This document shows, piece by piece, positions 19,204 to 28,702 of a stretch of DNA of 64,000 bases (its first letter is position 1; every line of letters starts with the position of its first letter). The notes beneath the pieces are model-generated. The model was not told the DNA's origin. It did no database searches and saw only the letters and a list, made by a program, of their open reading frames with translations. This stretch comes from Xanthomonas campestris pv. phormiicola (GTDB lineage: Bacteria > Pseudomonadota > Gammaproteobacteria > Xanthomonadales > Xanthomonadaceae): positions 3,981,001 through 4,045,000 of the forward strand of contig CP102593.1 of NCBI GenBank assembly GCA_025666215.1, written 5' to 3'. Made by a program: the position numbers and the translations under genes.

Positions 19204-19848
19204 CTACAGCGCCCGGTGCTTGGCCTCGCCGAAGAACGGCGTGTGGTGCGCGCAATCGTTCAGGCGCACCACTTCCAGGTGCTCGACGTCCGGGCCTTCC
19301 AGCAGGTTCAGCGTGGTCGGCGCCTGGCGGAAGCTCCACAGCTTGGCGATCGGCAGGCCCAGTACCCGGCACAGGATCACCCGGTTGACCGCATCGTGCG
19401 CCACCACCAGCAAGGTGTCCTCCTCGCCCAGACCCTCGGCGGCGCGGGTCAGGCCGCGCCAGGAACGGTCCAGCACCTGCCGCAGCGACTCGCCCCCCGG
19501 CATCAGCACCGTGTCCGGCTCCTCGCGCCAGGCGCGCAGGCGTGCCGGATCCTTGTCGTTGATCTCGCTGGCGAGCAGGCCTTCCCATTCGCCGTGCGCG
19601 ATCTCCTGCAGGTCCGGATCGGTCAGCAGCATCGCCTCGCGCTGCGCGCCCAGCGCGTAGCGGGCGGTGCTCTGCGCGCGCGACAGCGGCGAGGCCACCG
19701 CGCGGGTCAGCGGCACCTCGCGCAAACGCGCGCCCAGCGCCTGCGCCTGCGCCTCGCCGACCGGCGACAACGCGATGTCGATCTGGCCCTGGTAGCGGCC
19801 TTCGGCGTTCCACGGGGTTTCGCCGTGACGAGCGAGCAGGATGCGCAT
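19204..19848 (-). CDS. Histidine phosphatase family protein
   Basis: A 214-residue phosphoglycerate-mutase-like phosphatase. The phosphohistidine motif LARHGETPWN stands at about residues 4-13, followed by SPLSRAQSTA, the acid/base E in GEWEG, and the second catalytic histidine in VVAHDAVNR. Cofactor-independent phosphatases of this group act on small phosphates (GpmB, CobC, or fructose-bisphosphate phosphatase-like), and the substrate cannot be told from sequence. It is the last gene in its direction before the structured repeat and lies downstream of the S46 peptidase. Confidence 0.9.
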   Translation of the reverse strand: MRILLARHGETPWNAEGRYQGQIDIALSPVGEAQAQALGARLREVPLTRAVASPLSRAQSTARYALGAQREAMLLTDPDLQEIAHGEWEGLLASEINDKDPARLRAWREEPDTVLMPGGESLRQVLDRSWRGLTRAAEGLGEEDTLLVVAHDAVNRVILCRVLGLPIAKLWSFRQAPTTLNLLEGPDVEHLEVVRLNDCAHHTPFFGEAKHRAL

Positions 19849-20030
19849 GCGCTGGAATTCCGTTGGGGGGAGAGGTTCCCGTCTCGCGAGCGAAAACGGA
19901 GCGGCATGATACCTGCTCCGTCGCCGGAAACCCCCGAACCGCCTCCCGCTCCGCCGCCGCAACCGTCGCCGTTTAGCGGCGGGCAGGCCGCGCGGTGGCG
20001 ACGGTCGCGTGTCGCCCCCGCGCGATGCGG

Positions 20031-22184
20031 TTACTGCTTCAGGTTCAGCTCCTTCAGCAGCCGCGGCGCCGGCGCCACTTCCTGCATGATCCAGTGCAGA
20101 TAACGCGTATCGACCGCGATCATCCGGGTCATGGCCGGGTCGAACACCCAGTTGGAGCTCACCGACTCCCAGTTGCCGTCGAACGCCAGCCCGACCAGCT
20201 TGCCCTGCGCATCGAGCACCGGCGAGCCGGAGTTGCCGCCGGTGATGTCCAGGTCGGACAGGAAATCGACCGGCACCGAACCCAGCCGCTTGTCCTCCAG
20301 CCCGCCGTAGCGCTTGGCCTTGGCCGCATCGAGCAGGGCCTTGGGCGAATCGAACGGGTCGGCGCCGGTGTCCTTGGCCAGCACGCCTTCCAGCGTGGTG
20401 AACGGGGTGTAGGCCACGCCGTCCTTGGGCGTGTAGCCCTTGACGTTGCCGAAGGTGATGCGCAACGAGGAGTTGGCGTCCGGGTACACCGATTCGCCCT
20501 GGCTCTTCCTGTAGTCGGCCAGCGCCTGCAGGTAACGCGGACGCGCCAGCAGTTCCTCGCCTTCGCGGCGCTTCTCCTCGCGCTCGATCTGCAGCAGCGC
20601 CGGCATCAGCGCCACCGCATAGCGCAGCGCCGGGTCGGCGCTGGATTCGAACGCGGCGCGGTCGGCGCGCAACCACTTCAGGCGTTCCTCGGTGCTGCCC
20701 AGCTTGGTGCCGGCCAGCCGCGCCGCGGCGGCCTGCGCATCGGCGCCGGCCAGCCACTGGTCCAGCGCCGGCAGCCGCTGCGCCTTCGGCAGCTTCAGGT
20801 ACTGCTCGAACCAGTAGCGCTGCAGCTGGCTGTCCATCGCGGCGACGTAGCGGCGCTCCATCTGCTTCTGCGCGCCCTCGATCTCCGGCAGGTCGCGCTC
20901 CTGGTAGCCGGGTTCGCGCTCGGCGTCGGGCTTGGCGCGCTCGATCGCCAGGCGGTACAGCGACACCGCGCTGCCGAGCACGCCGGTACGGCGCATCTGG
21001 CGCAGGATCAAATCGCGGTCGCGGGTGGCCTTGGCCTGCTCGTCCAGCGCCAGCAGCTGCGCATGCGCCTGCAGCGCGGCACGGCCGTCGCGGCCCTGGC
21101 GCTTGAGCCAGGCCAGCACCGCGCGTTCCTCGGCCTGCTTCTGCGCGGCCGCGTCGATGCGCTTGAAGCCTTCCAGCTGCCCTTCGTAGTTCTTGGCGAC
21201 GTTGTTCCAGCTGGCCATCGTGGCCGCGTACTTCACCTGGATGTCCGGGTCCTGCTTGCCGGCCTGCTCGACCAGCCCGATCAGGTCGCGGTACTGGCGC
21301 GCGGCGGTGGGATAGGCCCAGTCGGCGGTGTCCTGGAATTCGGACGCCAGCGCGTAACGGTTGGTGCGCCCCGGATAGCCGGCCACCATCACGAAGTCGC
21401 CGGCGCCCAGCGGCTGGTCGGCGAATTTCAGGAAATGCCTGGGCTGGTACGGCACGTTGTCCTTGGCGTAGGCCGCCGGCTTGCCGTCCTTGCCGACATA
21501 GGCGCGGTAGAACGAGAAATCGCCGGTGTGGCGCGGCCACATCCAATTGTCGACGTCGCCGCCGAACTTGCCGATGCCCGACGGCGGCGCATAGGCCAGA
21601 CGCACGTCGCGGATCTCCAGGGTACGGAACAGGCGGTAGGTATTGCCGCCGGAAAAGCTGTACAGCTCGCAGCGGTAGCCGGCCTCGGCTTCGCAGGCCG
21701 CGACCTGGGCCTTGTCGAACGCCTCCAGCGCCTGGGTGCGCTTGAGCGCGTCGCTGCCGGCGGCGGCCATCGCGGCCTTGGCCTGCTCGGTGACGTCGCT
21801 GATGCGGTCGAGCACGTAGATGCGCGCGTTCGGCCCGGCGCTGAGCTCGGCGCCGTTGCTGGCCGCGCTGAAACCGTCGCGGATCAGGTTCTTCTGCGGC
21901 GTGGAGTTGAGCTGGATCGCGCCGTAGGCGCAATGATGGTTGGTCACCACCAGGCCCTGCGGCGACACGAAGCTGGCAGTGCAGCCGCCCAGCGACACCA
22001 CCGCGCCCATCGGATCGCCGGTCAGGTCGGCCAGTTGCTGCGGCGACAGCTTCAACCCGGCCTGCTGCAGTTGGCCGGCGATCTCCGGCAATTGCTGCGG
22101 CACCCACATGCCTTCGCCGGCATGGGCGGCCGGGGCACAGGCCAGGGTGGCGACGACGGCGACAGCCAGCAGATTCGAGCGCAT
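20031..22184 (-). CDS. S46 family dipeptidyl peptidase (DPP7/DPP11 type)
   Basis: A 717-residue secreted serine peptidase with a signal peptide (about 1-22, ending AHA). The chymotrypsin-like catalytic His lies in VVTNHHCAYG (about 83-84) and the nucleophile Ser in GGNSGSP at about 652. The family releases dipeptides from peptide N-termini in the periplasm. The FDGNW segment after the nucleophile has Gly at the position I recall separating DPP7 (hydrophobic P1) from DPP11 (acidic P1, Arg), so DPP7-like specificity is inferred. The length matches the family. It sits alone, divergent from tdh. Confidence 0.93.
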   Translation of the reverse strand: MRSNLLAVAVVATLACAPAAHAGEGMWVPQQLPEIAGQLQQAGLKLSPQQLADLTGDPMGAVVSLGGCTASFVSPQGLVVTNHHCAYGAIQLNSTPQKNLIRDGFSAASNGAELSAGPNARIYVLDRISDVTEQAKAAMAAAGSDALKRTQALEAFDKAQVAACEAEAGYRCELYSFSGGNTYRLFRTLEIRDVRLAYAPPSGIGKFGGDVDNWMWPRHTGDFSFYRAYVGKDGKPAAYAKDNVPYQPRHFLKFADQPLGAGDFVMVAGYPGRTNRYALASEFQDTADWAYPTAARQYRDLIGLVEQAGKQDPDIQVKYAATMASWNNVAKNYEGQLEGFKRIDAAAQKQAEERAVLAWLKRQGRDGRAALQAHAQLLALDEQAKATRDRDLILRQMRRTGVLGSAVSLYRLAIERAKPDAEREPGYQERDLPEIEGAQKQMERRYVAAMDSQLQRYWFEQYLKLPKAQRLPALDQWLAGADAQAAAARLAGTKLGSTEERLKWLRADRAAFESSADPALRYAVALMPALLQIEREEKRREGEELLARPRYLQALADYRKSQGESVYPDANSSLRITFGNVKGYTPKDGVAYTPFTTLEGVLAKDTGADPFDSPKALLDAAKAKRYGGLEDKRLGSVPVDFLSDLDITGGNSGSPVLDAQGKLVGLAFDGNWESVSSNWVFDPAMTRMIAVDTRYLHWIMQEVAPAPRLLKELNLKQ

Positions 22185-22345
22185 CGAATGGATTCCTTCG
22201 GGACAGGCATGAAATAGACGTTAGATTGTAACGAATGCAACCGACGCCACCAGCATGACCAACGGCACCCCGCACGCGCCGCAGCATGGCCGCGTCCGCG
22301 GCCGGCTTATACTTCGCGCCCTCTCAACCCGAGTCTTGCACCGCC

Positions 22346-23377
22346 ATGGCGCAAACAATGAAGGCGCTGGTCAAGCGCGACGCAGCCAAGGGCATCTGGC
22401 TGGAACAGGTGCCGGTGCCGGTGCCCGGCCCCAACGAAGTGCTGGTCAAGCTGGAGAAGACCGCGATCTGCGGTACCGACCTGCACATCTATCTGTGGGA
22501 CGAATGGAGCCAGCGCACGATCAAGCCCGGCCTGACCATCGGCCACGAGTTCGTCGGCCGCATCGCCGAACTCGGCTCGGCGGTCAGCGGCTACCAAGTC
22601 GGCCAGCGCGTCTCGGCCGAAGGCCACATCGTCTGCGGCCATTGCCGCAACTGCCGTGGCGGCCGCCCGCACCTGTGCCCGAACACGGTCGGCATCGGCG
22701 TCAACGTCAACGGCGCCTTCGCCGAATACATGGTGATGCCGGCCTCCAACCTGTGGCCGATCCCGGACCAGATCCCGTCCGAACTGGCCGCGTTCTTCGA
22801 TCCGTACGGCAACGCCGCGCATTGCGCGCTGGAGTTCGACGTGATCGGCGAGGACGTGCTGATCACCGGCGCCGGCCCGATCGGCATCATCGCCGCCGGC
22901 ATCTGCAAGCACATCGGCGCGCGCAACGTGGTGGTCACCGACGTCAACGATTTCCGCCTCAAGCTCGCCGCCGACATGGGCGCCACGCGCGTGGTCAACG
23001 TCGCCAACACCTCGCTGAAGGAGGTGATGGCCGACCTGCACATGGAAGGCTTCGACGTGGGCCTGGAGATGAGCGGCAACCCGCGCGCGTTCAACGACAT
23101 GCTCGACTGCATGTACCACGGCGGCAAGATCGCCATGCTCGGCATCATGCCGCGCGGCGCCGGTTGCGACTGGGACAAGATCATCTTCAAGGGCCTGACC
23201 GTGCAGGGCATCTACGGCCGCAAGATGTACGAGACCTGGTACAAGATGACCCAGCTGGTGCTGTCCGGCTTCCCGCTCGGCAAGGTGCTGACCCACCAGC
23301 TGACCATCGACGAATTCCAGAAGGGCTTCGACCTGATGGAAGAAGGCAAGGCCGGCAAGGTGGTGTTGAGCTGGTGA
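22346..23377 (+). CDS. tdh: L-threonine 3-dehydrogenase
   Basis: A 343-residue zinc alcohol dehydrogenase-family enzyme oxidising threonine to 2-amino-3-ketobutyrate with NAD. Visible are the catalytic zinc region CGTDLHIY and GHEFVGRI, the four-cysteine structural zinc loop [15 protein letters not shown], and the NAD loop [12 protein letters not shown]. The start at ATG 22346 matches the family N-terminus MKALVK; upstream in-frame ATGs are not needed. The partner enzyme Kbl is about 5.3 kb away rather than adjacent. A strong hairpin follows the stop. Confidence 0.95.
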   Translation: MAQTMKALVKRDAAKGIWLEQVPVPVPGPNEVLVKLEKTAICGTDLHIYLWDEWSQRTIKPGLTIGHEFVGRIAELGSAVSGYQVGQRVSAEGHIVCGHCRNCRGGRPHLCPNTVGIGVNVNGAFAEYMVMPASNLWPIPDQIPSELAAFFDPYGNAAHCALEFDVIGEDVLITGAGPIGIIAAGICKHIGARNVVVTDVNDFRLKLAADMGATRVVNVANTSLKEVMADLHMEGFDVGLEMSGNPRAFNDMLDCMYHGGKIAMLGIMPRGAGCDWDKIIFKGLTVQGIYGRKMYETWYKMTQLVLSGFPLGKVLTHQLTIDEFQKGFDLMEEGKAGKVVLSW

Positions 23378-23451
23378 GGTCCGGCGCGGCGGCGGCGATG
23401 CCGCGTGCTGCGCCGCCAGGACGTGCGTCGTCGGCCTGGCGATCGCACAAA

Positions 23452-23481
23452 GAAGAAGGGCGCCGCCAGGCGCCCTTCTTC
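23452..23481. terminator. Bidirectional terminator between tdh and the TorF porin
   Basis: A perfect 13-base stem, GAAGAAGGGCGCC (23452-23464) against GGCGCCCTTCTTC (23469-23481), encloses a four-base loop. It sits between two converging genes, and the stem has an A/G-rich side followed by CTTCTTCGTT, so it can serve both directions. Confidence 0.8.
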
Positions 23482-23503
23482 GTTCGCGACGGTGTTGCGC
23501 GGA

Positions 23504-24211
23504 TCAGAACGCGATCGTTCCCGAGACCGCGAAGCGGTGGTCGGCCAGCTTCTTGGTGAAGTTCTGGTTGCCCTTGTCGTCGGTGTCGTAGTAGCCCACG
23601 CTCAGCGCCAGCGGACCGACCATCTTGCCGACGCTGACGCTGTAGTCGGTGTAGTCCTGGTACTGCGACAACGCGCTGGCATAGGTGGTGCGGCCGACGT
23701 GCGCGCCGATGCTGAAGTCGTTCGGCAGGCTCCAGTTCCCGTCCAGCGCGTAGTAGAAGCTGTCCTCGTCCAGGTTGTAGACGTCGTCGGTATACGCCAC
23801 GGTCAAGGAGTAGGTCTTGAGGAACTTGGTCTTGGTGATCAGTTCGTTGTAGTTCGACTTGCCGGCGCCCGGATAACCGTAGCGGTTGACCATCACGTCG
23901 AAGTTCCAGTTCTCGGAGAAATCGACGTTGTAGCCGATGAAGCCGTCCACTTCCCAATCCGGGTCGCCGGCGCCGAAATCGACGTTGGAACCCCAGGTGC
24001 CGACGTACAGGCCGAACGGCGAGGTGTAGGTGAGGCCGGCCTGGAACGCAGGGCCTTCGTTGGTCTGCGAGACGCCGCGGAACACGTAGTCGCTGACCAC
24101 GCCATAGGAGCCGGTAATCGGCGAGGCAGCAGCCTCGTCCTGGGCCAACGCACTCAGCGGGGAGGCGGCCAGCGCCACGGCCAGGGCGACACCAAGCTTG
24201 ATCTTGTTCAC
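23504..24211 (-). CDS. TorF family outer-membrane porin
   Basis: A 235-residue protein with a signal peptide (about 1-23, ending ALAQ). The mature part is made of short alternating amphipathic strands and aromatic girdle residues and ends in a terminal Phe (SGTIAF), the outer-membrane beta-barrel signature. YGVVSDYVFRGVSQT near the start of the mature part is characteristic of the TIGR02001/TorF group of putative porins. I start at GTG 24211 because AGGAG lies eight bases upstream and the signal peptide then begins MNKIKLG. Substrate unknown. Confidence 0.88.
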   Translation of the reverse strand: MNKIKLGVALAVALAASPLSALAQDEAAASPITGSYGVVSDYVFRGVSQTNEGPAFQAGLTYTSPFGLYVGTWGSNVDFGAGDPDWEVDGFIGYNVDFSENWNFDVMVNRYGYPGAGKSNYNELITKTKFLKTYSLTVAYTDDVYNLDEDSFYYALDGNWSLPNDFSIGAHVGRTTYASALSQYQDYTDYSVSVGKMVGPLALSVGYYDTDDKGNQNFTKKLADHRFAVSGTIAF

Positions 24212-24443
24212 CGGTAATTCTCCTGCGGTTGACGAGGGGGTGGTTCCAGCGCGCACTGCCATGCTGGCTTCACACTTTTTTAACCGGTTTTTTCTTGCAG
24301 TGCAACACTTTCAAGACAAACCAAGTCATCGCAGGCCTTGCGGCTGCTTCCTTCGGGTCAAACCTTGTCTACGCCATGCGCCCGCGGTCTGCGCCGCGCC
24401 AGCGGACCGGCCCGCCTCGCATTCTGATTGCCGGCCGGGAACA

Positions 24444-24513
24444 CTGTGGGAGCGACTTCAGTCGCGACTGGCTTCCCAGGTAACGGGCGTCGCGACTGAA
24501 GTCGCTCCCACAG
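24444..24513. repeat. Palindromic REP-like element, copy 1
   Basis: Two exact 25-base inverted arms (24444-24468 and 24489-24513) flank a 20-base spacer. Each arm contains the smaller palindrome GCGACTTCAGTCGC. The element lies between the TorF porin promoter region and the 3' end of cysA. Related copies occur at 38798, 49054 and 61220. Confidence 0.9.
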
Positions 24514-24597
24514 AAGTCGCTTCCGCACATGCCGGCGAGTGCAAAGACGACGAGCGAAACGCGCGAGCGCCGTTGCGCGCCGTATCCCCGAATACCG

Positions 24598-25644
24598 CTA
24601 GCCGCGCTGCTGCGCGAACAGGCCGAAGCGGCGTGCGCTGAGCTGCAGCACCTGGCCGGGCGCATAGCGCGTCGCGCCCTCGCCCGCCGGCAACTCCACG
24701 TCCACTTCGTCCTGGCCATGCGCCAGCTGCGCACGCAGGCGCAGGCGCGAACCACTGCGCTGCGAGGACAGCACCGTCGCCGCCCAGCCGCTGTCGCTGG
24801 GCGCCAGGTCTTCCGGGCGCACGTACAGGTCGACCGGGCCGCTGGACAGCGGCGTGTCCGGTGCCGGCAGCGCCAGGCCGGCGACCTGCAGCTGGCCGTC
24901 GTGCAGCTGTGCCGGCAGCCGGTTGACCGCGCCGACGAAGCCGTACACGAACGGCGACACCGGGCGGTCGTAGACGTCGGCCGGGCTGCCGAGCTGTTCG
25001 ATGCGCCCGCGGTTGAGGATCGCCACGCGGTCGGCCAGTTCCAGCGCCTCCTCCTGGTCGTGGGTGACGAACACCGTGGTCAGCCCGGTGCGGTCGTGCA
25101 GCTCGCGCAGCCAGCGCCGCAGGTCGCGCCGCACCTGCGCGTCGAGCGCACCGAACGGTTCGTCCAGCAACAGCACGCGCGGCTCGATCGCCAGCGCGCG
25201 CGCCAATGCCACGCGCTGGCGCTGGCCGCCGGACAGCTGGGTCGGATAGCGCGATTCCAGCCCGTCGAGCTGCACCAGCGCGAGCAGCTCGGTCACCCGC
25301 GCCCGGATCGCCGATTCGGCCAGGCGCTCGGCGCCGCGGCGCACGCGCAGGCCGAAGGCGATGTTGTCGCGCACCGTCATGTGCCGGAACAGCGCGTAGT
25401 GCTGGAACACGAAGCCGACCCGGCGCGACTGCACCGGCAGACCGGTCGCGTCCTCGCCGTCGATCAGCACGCGCCCGGCGTCGGCATGCTCCAGCCCGGC
25501 GATCACCCGCAGCAAGGTGGTCTTGCCCGAGCCGGACGGCCCCAGCAATGCCAGCAACTCGCCCTGGCGGATGTCCAGGCTGACGTCGTCGAGCGCGACG
25601 AACTCGTCGAAACGCTTGCCCAGGTGCTGTACGCGGATGGTCAT
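24598..25644 (-). CDS. cysA: Sulfate/thiosulfate ABC transporter ATPase CysA
   Basis: A 348-residue ABC ATPase: Walker [10 protein letters not shown] at 35-43, Q-loop [13 protein letters not shown], signature [15 protein letters not shown], Walker [13 protein letters not shown]-loop THDQEEA, and a C-terminal TOBE-like regulatory domain. It energises sulfate import together with CysT, CysW and the binding protein. It begins seven bases after the cysW stop, the last gene of the four-gene operon. The [14 protein letters not shown] segment is typical of CysA rather than maltose or spermidine importers. Confidence 0.95.
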   Translation of the reverse strand: MTIRVQHLGKRFDEFVALDDVSLDIRQGELLALLGPSGSGKTTLLRVIAGLEHADAGRVLIDGEDATGLPVQSRRVGFVFQHYALFRHMTVRDNIAFGLRVRRGAERLAESAIRARVTELLALVQLDGLESRYPTQLSGGQRQRVALARALAIEPRVLLLDEPFGALDAQVRRDLRRWLRELHDRTGLTTVFVTHDQEEALELADRVAILNRGRIEQLGSPADVYDRPVSPFVYGFVGAVNRLPAQLHDGQLQVAGLALPAPDTPLSSGPVDLYVRPEDLAPSDSGWAATVLSSQRSGSRLRLRAQLAHGQDEVDVELPAGEGATRYAPGQVLQLSARRFGLFAQQRG

Positions 25645-25651
25645 CGCAACC

Positions 25652-26614
25652 TCAATGTCGGTGATTGGCGGCCAGCGATTCGCCGTGGCGCCATTCCAGA
25701 TAGGACTTCAGCGCCAGGGTCAGCAGCGCGGTCAGCGCCAGCAGGCTGGCGCAGGCGAACGCGGCGCTGTAGGCGTATTCGTTGTAGAGGATCTCCACGT
25801 GCAGCGGCAGCGTGTTGGTGCGCCCGCGGATGTGCCCGGACACCACCGACACCGCGCCGAACTCGCCCATCGCCCGCGCACTGCACAGCAGCACGCCGTA
25901 CAGCAGGCCCCAGCGGATGTTGGGCAGGGTCACCCGCCAGAACATCTGCCAGCCGTTGGCGCCCAGGCTCAACGCCGCCAGTTCCTCGTCGCTGCCCTGC
26001 TGCTCCATCAGCGGCATCAGCTCGCGGGCGATGAACGGGAAGGTGACGAAGGTCGTCGCCAGCACGATGCCGGGCAGCGCGAACACGATCCGCGGCAATT
26101 GCAGCAGCACCTCGCCGAACACCGGCAGGTGCAGCCGCCAGCCTTCGTCGATCAGCGGCCAGGCCCAGCCGTTGCGGCCGAAGATCAGGATGAAGACCAG
26201 GCCGGCGACCACCGGCGACACCGAGAACGGCAGGTCGATCAGGCTCACCAGCAGGCGCTTGCCGGGAAAGCGATGCTTGCTCACCGCCCAAGCTGCAGCC
26301 ACGCCGAACACCAGGTTCAACGGCACCACGATCGCGGTCACCAGCAGGGTCAGGCGGATCGCCGCGAGCGCATCGGGATCGGAGATCGCCCGCCAGAACA
26401 CGCCGATACCGCCGCGCAGCGCTTCGACGAACACCAGCAGCAGCGGCAGCAACAGGAACGACAGCAGGAAGCCCAACGCGCCGAGGATCAGCAGCGCCTG
26501 CACCCACCACGGCTCGGTGGTGACCGCGGCGACGCGGCGGCGGGCAGCAGGCGGCGATGCGCTCAACGCAGTCTCCGAGAACGGGAGGGTCAGGCTGGAC
26601 ACGGTATCGTTCAT
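25652..26614 (-). CDS. cysW: Sulfate ABC transporter permease CysW
   Basis: A 320-residue inner-membrane permease with about six helices and the EAA-type cytoplasmic loop ([19 protein letters not shown]) that docks the ATPase. A poorly conserved hydrophilic leader of about 30 residues precedes the first helix. It starts one base after the cysT stop, implying translational coupling, and is followed seven bases later by cysA. Assignment as CysW rather than CysT rests on gene order and on the segment [18 protein letters not shown] (here [14 protein letters not shown]). Confidence 0.93.
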   Translation of the reverse strand: MNDTVSSLTLPFSETALSASPPAARRRVAAVTTEPWWVQALLILGALGFLLSFLLLPLLLVFVEALRGGIGVFWRAISDPDALAAIRLTLLVTAIVVPLNLVFGVAAAWAVSKHRFPGKRLLVSLIDLPFSVSPVVAGLVFILIFGRNGWAWPLIDEGWRLHLPVFGEVLLQLPRIVFALPGIVLATTFVTFPFIARELMPLMEQQGSDEELAALSLGANGWQMFWRVTLPNIRWGLLYGVLLCSARAMGEFGAVSVVSGHIRGRTNTLPLHVEILYNEYAYSAAFACASLLALTALLTLALKSYLEWRHGESLAANHRH

Positions 26615-26615
26615 C

Positions 26616-27476
26616 TCAATGCGCCGCCAGACCGCGCCGCGCGAAGCGCGCCTGCACGCCGTTGACCACCAGCAGCATCAGCAACGACAGCAGCAGCATC
26701 GCCGCGGCGATCGCGGTCGCGCCGGCATAGTCGAATTCCTCCAGGCGGATGGTGATCAGCAGCGGCGCGATCTCGGTGGCGTTGGGCAGGTTGCCGGCGA
26801 TGAAGATCACCGAGCCGTACTCGCCGATGCCGCGCGCGAAGGCCAGCGCGAATCCGGTCAGCACCGCCGGCCACAGCGCCGGCAGCACCACGCGGCGGAT
26901 GGTCTGCCAGCGGCCGGCGCCGAGCGTGGCCGCGGCCTCTTCCACGTCGCGCTCGGCCTCGGCCAGCACCGGCTGCACGATCCGCACCACGAACGGCAGC
27001 CCCACGAACACCAGCGCCACCACGATGCCGAGCTGGGTGTAGGCGATCTTCAGCCCCAGCGGTTCCAGCCAGCGGCCGACCCAGCCGTTGCCGCCGTACA
27101 GCGCGGTCAGCGCGATGCCGGCCACCGCGGTCGGCAGCGCGAACGGCAGGTCGATCATCGCGTCGAACAGGCGCTTGCCGGGGAAGCGGTAGCGCACGAA
27201 CACCCAGGCCACCCAGGTGCCCATCACCGCATTGAACGCGGCGGCGACGAAGGCGGTGCCGAAGCTGACCCGCAGTGCCGACAGCACCCGCGGTTCGCTC
27301 CACACCTGCCATACGCCGTGCCAGCCCAGGCCGCTGGTCTTGAGCACCACGCCCAGCAGCGGGATCAGCACCACCAGTCCCAGCCAGGTCAGGGTGATGC
27401 CCAGGCTCAGGCCGAGCCCGGGAATCACCCTGCGCCGCGACGGAGCGCGCGTGGCCGCGGCGGCATTCACTCCCAT
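26616..27476 (-). CDS. cysT: Sulfate ABC transporter permease CysT (CysU)
   Basis: A 286-residue permease with about six membrane helices and the EAA loop VEEAAATLGAGRWQTIRRV. The N-terminus GLGLSLGITLTWLGLVVLIPL and the segment DLPFALPTAVAGIALT are typical CysT features. It pairs with CysW to form the sulfate/thiosulfate channel. It starts four bases after the binding-protein stop and ends one base before cysW, so it is a tightly packed operon member. Confidence 0.94.
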   Translation of the reverse strand: MGVNAAAATRAPSRRRVIPGLGLSLGITLTWLGLVVLIPLLGVVLKTSGLGWHGVWQVWSEPRVLSALRVSFGTAFVAAAFNAVMGTWVAWVFVRYRFPGKRLFDAMIDLPFALPTAVAGIALTALYGGNGWVGRWLEPLGLKIAYTQLGIVVALVFVGLPFVVRIVQPVLAEAERDVEEAAATLGAGRWQTIRRVVLPALWPAVLTGFALAFARGIGEYGSVIFIAGNLPNATEIAPLLITIRLEEFDYAGATAIAAAMLLLSLLMLLVVNGVQARFARRGLAAH

Positions 27477-27480
27477 CGCG

Positions 27481-28503
27481 TCACTTGCTCGCCTGGATCT
27501 GGTCGAACAGGCCGCCGTCGTTGAAGTGCTCGGCCTGGGCCTTGGCCCAGGAGCCGAACTGCTGGTCGATGGTGACCAGTTGCACCTTCGGCAGGCGCGC
27601 GATGTCGGCGCGGTCGGCGTATTCGGGATGGCGCGGGCGGTAGTAGTGCTTGGCCGCGATCTTCTGCCCTTCCGGCGAATACAGGTATTTCAGGTACTCC
27701 TCGGCGACGTCGCGGGTGCCGTGCTTGTCCACGTTCCTGTCGACCACCGCCACCGACGGCTCGGCCAGGATCGACAGCTTCGGCACCACGATCTCGAACT
27801 TGTCCTTGCCCAGTTCCTCCTGCGCCAGGAACGCCTCGTTCTCCCAGGCCAGCAGCACGTCGCCGATACCGCGCTGGACGAAGGTGGTGGTGGCGCCGCG
27901 CGCGCCGGTGTCCAGCACCGGCACGTTGCGGAACAGCGCGCGCATGTAGCCGAGGATGCGCTCGCGGTCGCCCTTGAAGATATGGTCGGCATAGGCCCAG
28001 GCCGCCAGGTAGTTCCAGCGCGCGCCGCCGGAGGTCTTCGGGTTCGGAGTGATCACCGACACGCCGGTGCGCAGCAGGTCCGGCCAGTCCTTGATCTTCT
28101 TCGGGTTGCCCTTGCGCACCAGGAACACGATGGTGGAGGTGTACGGCGCGCTGTTGTCGGGCAGGCGCTTGGCCCAGCCCGGATCGATCAGCTTGCCCTT
28201 GTCGGCGATCGCGTCCACGTCGTAGGCCAGCGCCAGCGTCACCACATCGGCCTCGACCCCGTCGATGACCGAGCGCGCCTGCTTGCCGGAACCGCCATGC
28301 GAGGTTTCCACCGTCACCTTGTCGCCGCTGTGGGTCTGCTCCCAGTGCTTGGCGAAGGCGGCGTTGTAGTCGCGGTACAGCTCGCGCGTGGGATCGTAGG
28401 ACACGTTGAGCAGCTGCACGTCGCGCGCGGCGGCGGTGCCGGCGAACGCGCACAGCGCGAGCGCGAGCAGCGGGCTGAATCGGCGCGGCAGGAGGCTGGG
28501 CAT
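27481..28503 (-). CDS. sbp: Periplasmic sulfate-binding protein
   Basis: A 340-residue solute-binding protein with a signal peptide (about 1-26, ending AAA) and the Sbp/CysP pattern: [13 protein letters not shown] at the mature start, the [13 protein letters not shown] loop that binds sulfate oxygens, and the hinge segment [16 protein letters not shown]. It delivers sulfate (possibly thiosulfate) to CysTWA. It is the first gene of the sbp-cysT-cysW-cysA operon; the promoter must lie in the 199 bases shared with the divergent kbl. The ATG at 28503 is chosen for the signal peptide. Confidence 0.94.
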   Translation of the reverse strand: MPSLLPRRFSPLLALALCAFAGTAAARDVQLLNVSYDPTRELYRDYNAAFAKHWEQTHSGDKVTVETSHGGSGKQARSVIDGVEADVVTLALAYDVDAIADKGKLIDPGWAKRLPDNSAPYTSTIVFLVRKGNPKKIKDWPDLLRTGVSVITPNPKTSGGARWNYLAAWAYADHIFKGDRERILGYMRALFRNVPVLDTGARGATTTFVQRGIGDVLLAWENEAFLAQEELGKDKFEIVVPKLSILAEPSVAVVDRNVDKHGTRDVAEEYLKYLYSPEGQKIAAKHYYRPRHPEYADRADIARLPKVQLVTIDQQFGSWAKAQAEHFNDGGLFDQIQASK

Positions 28504-28702
28504 GGGCGGTTCTCCGGAAGTGGGACGGGGGGCACGGGCGGTCCGGCCATGCGAGCCACGGCCAGTGCGCCATGCTGCGCAGCCGCATGGGTCCGGTGAA
28601 ATGACTTCGCCGCCGATGCTTATGCCATTTGTGCATGACGCCCGCCGACCTTCGCACACGCCGCGTTAAAATCTCCACCTCTCCCGCCTGCGCGTGCCCG
28701 TC

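Noticed and set aside
24278..24296. T-rich tracts around AACCGGTT upstream of the TorF gene as a terminator
   Set aside because: The palindrome is only eight bases and lies upstream of the gene; more likely part of an AT-rich promoter, but I cannot place -35 and -10.
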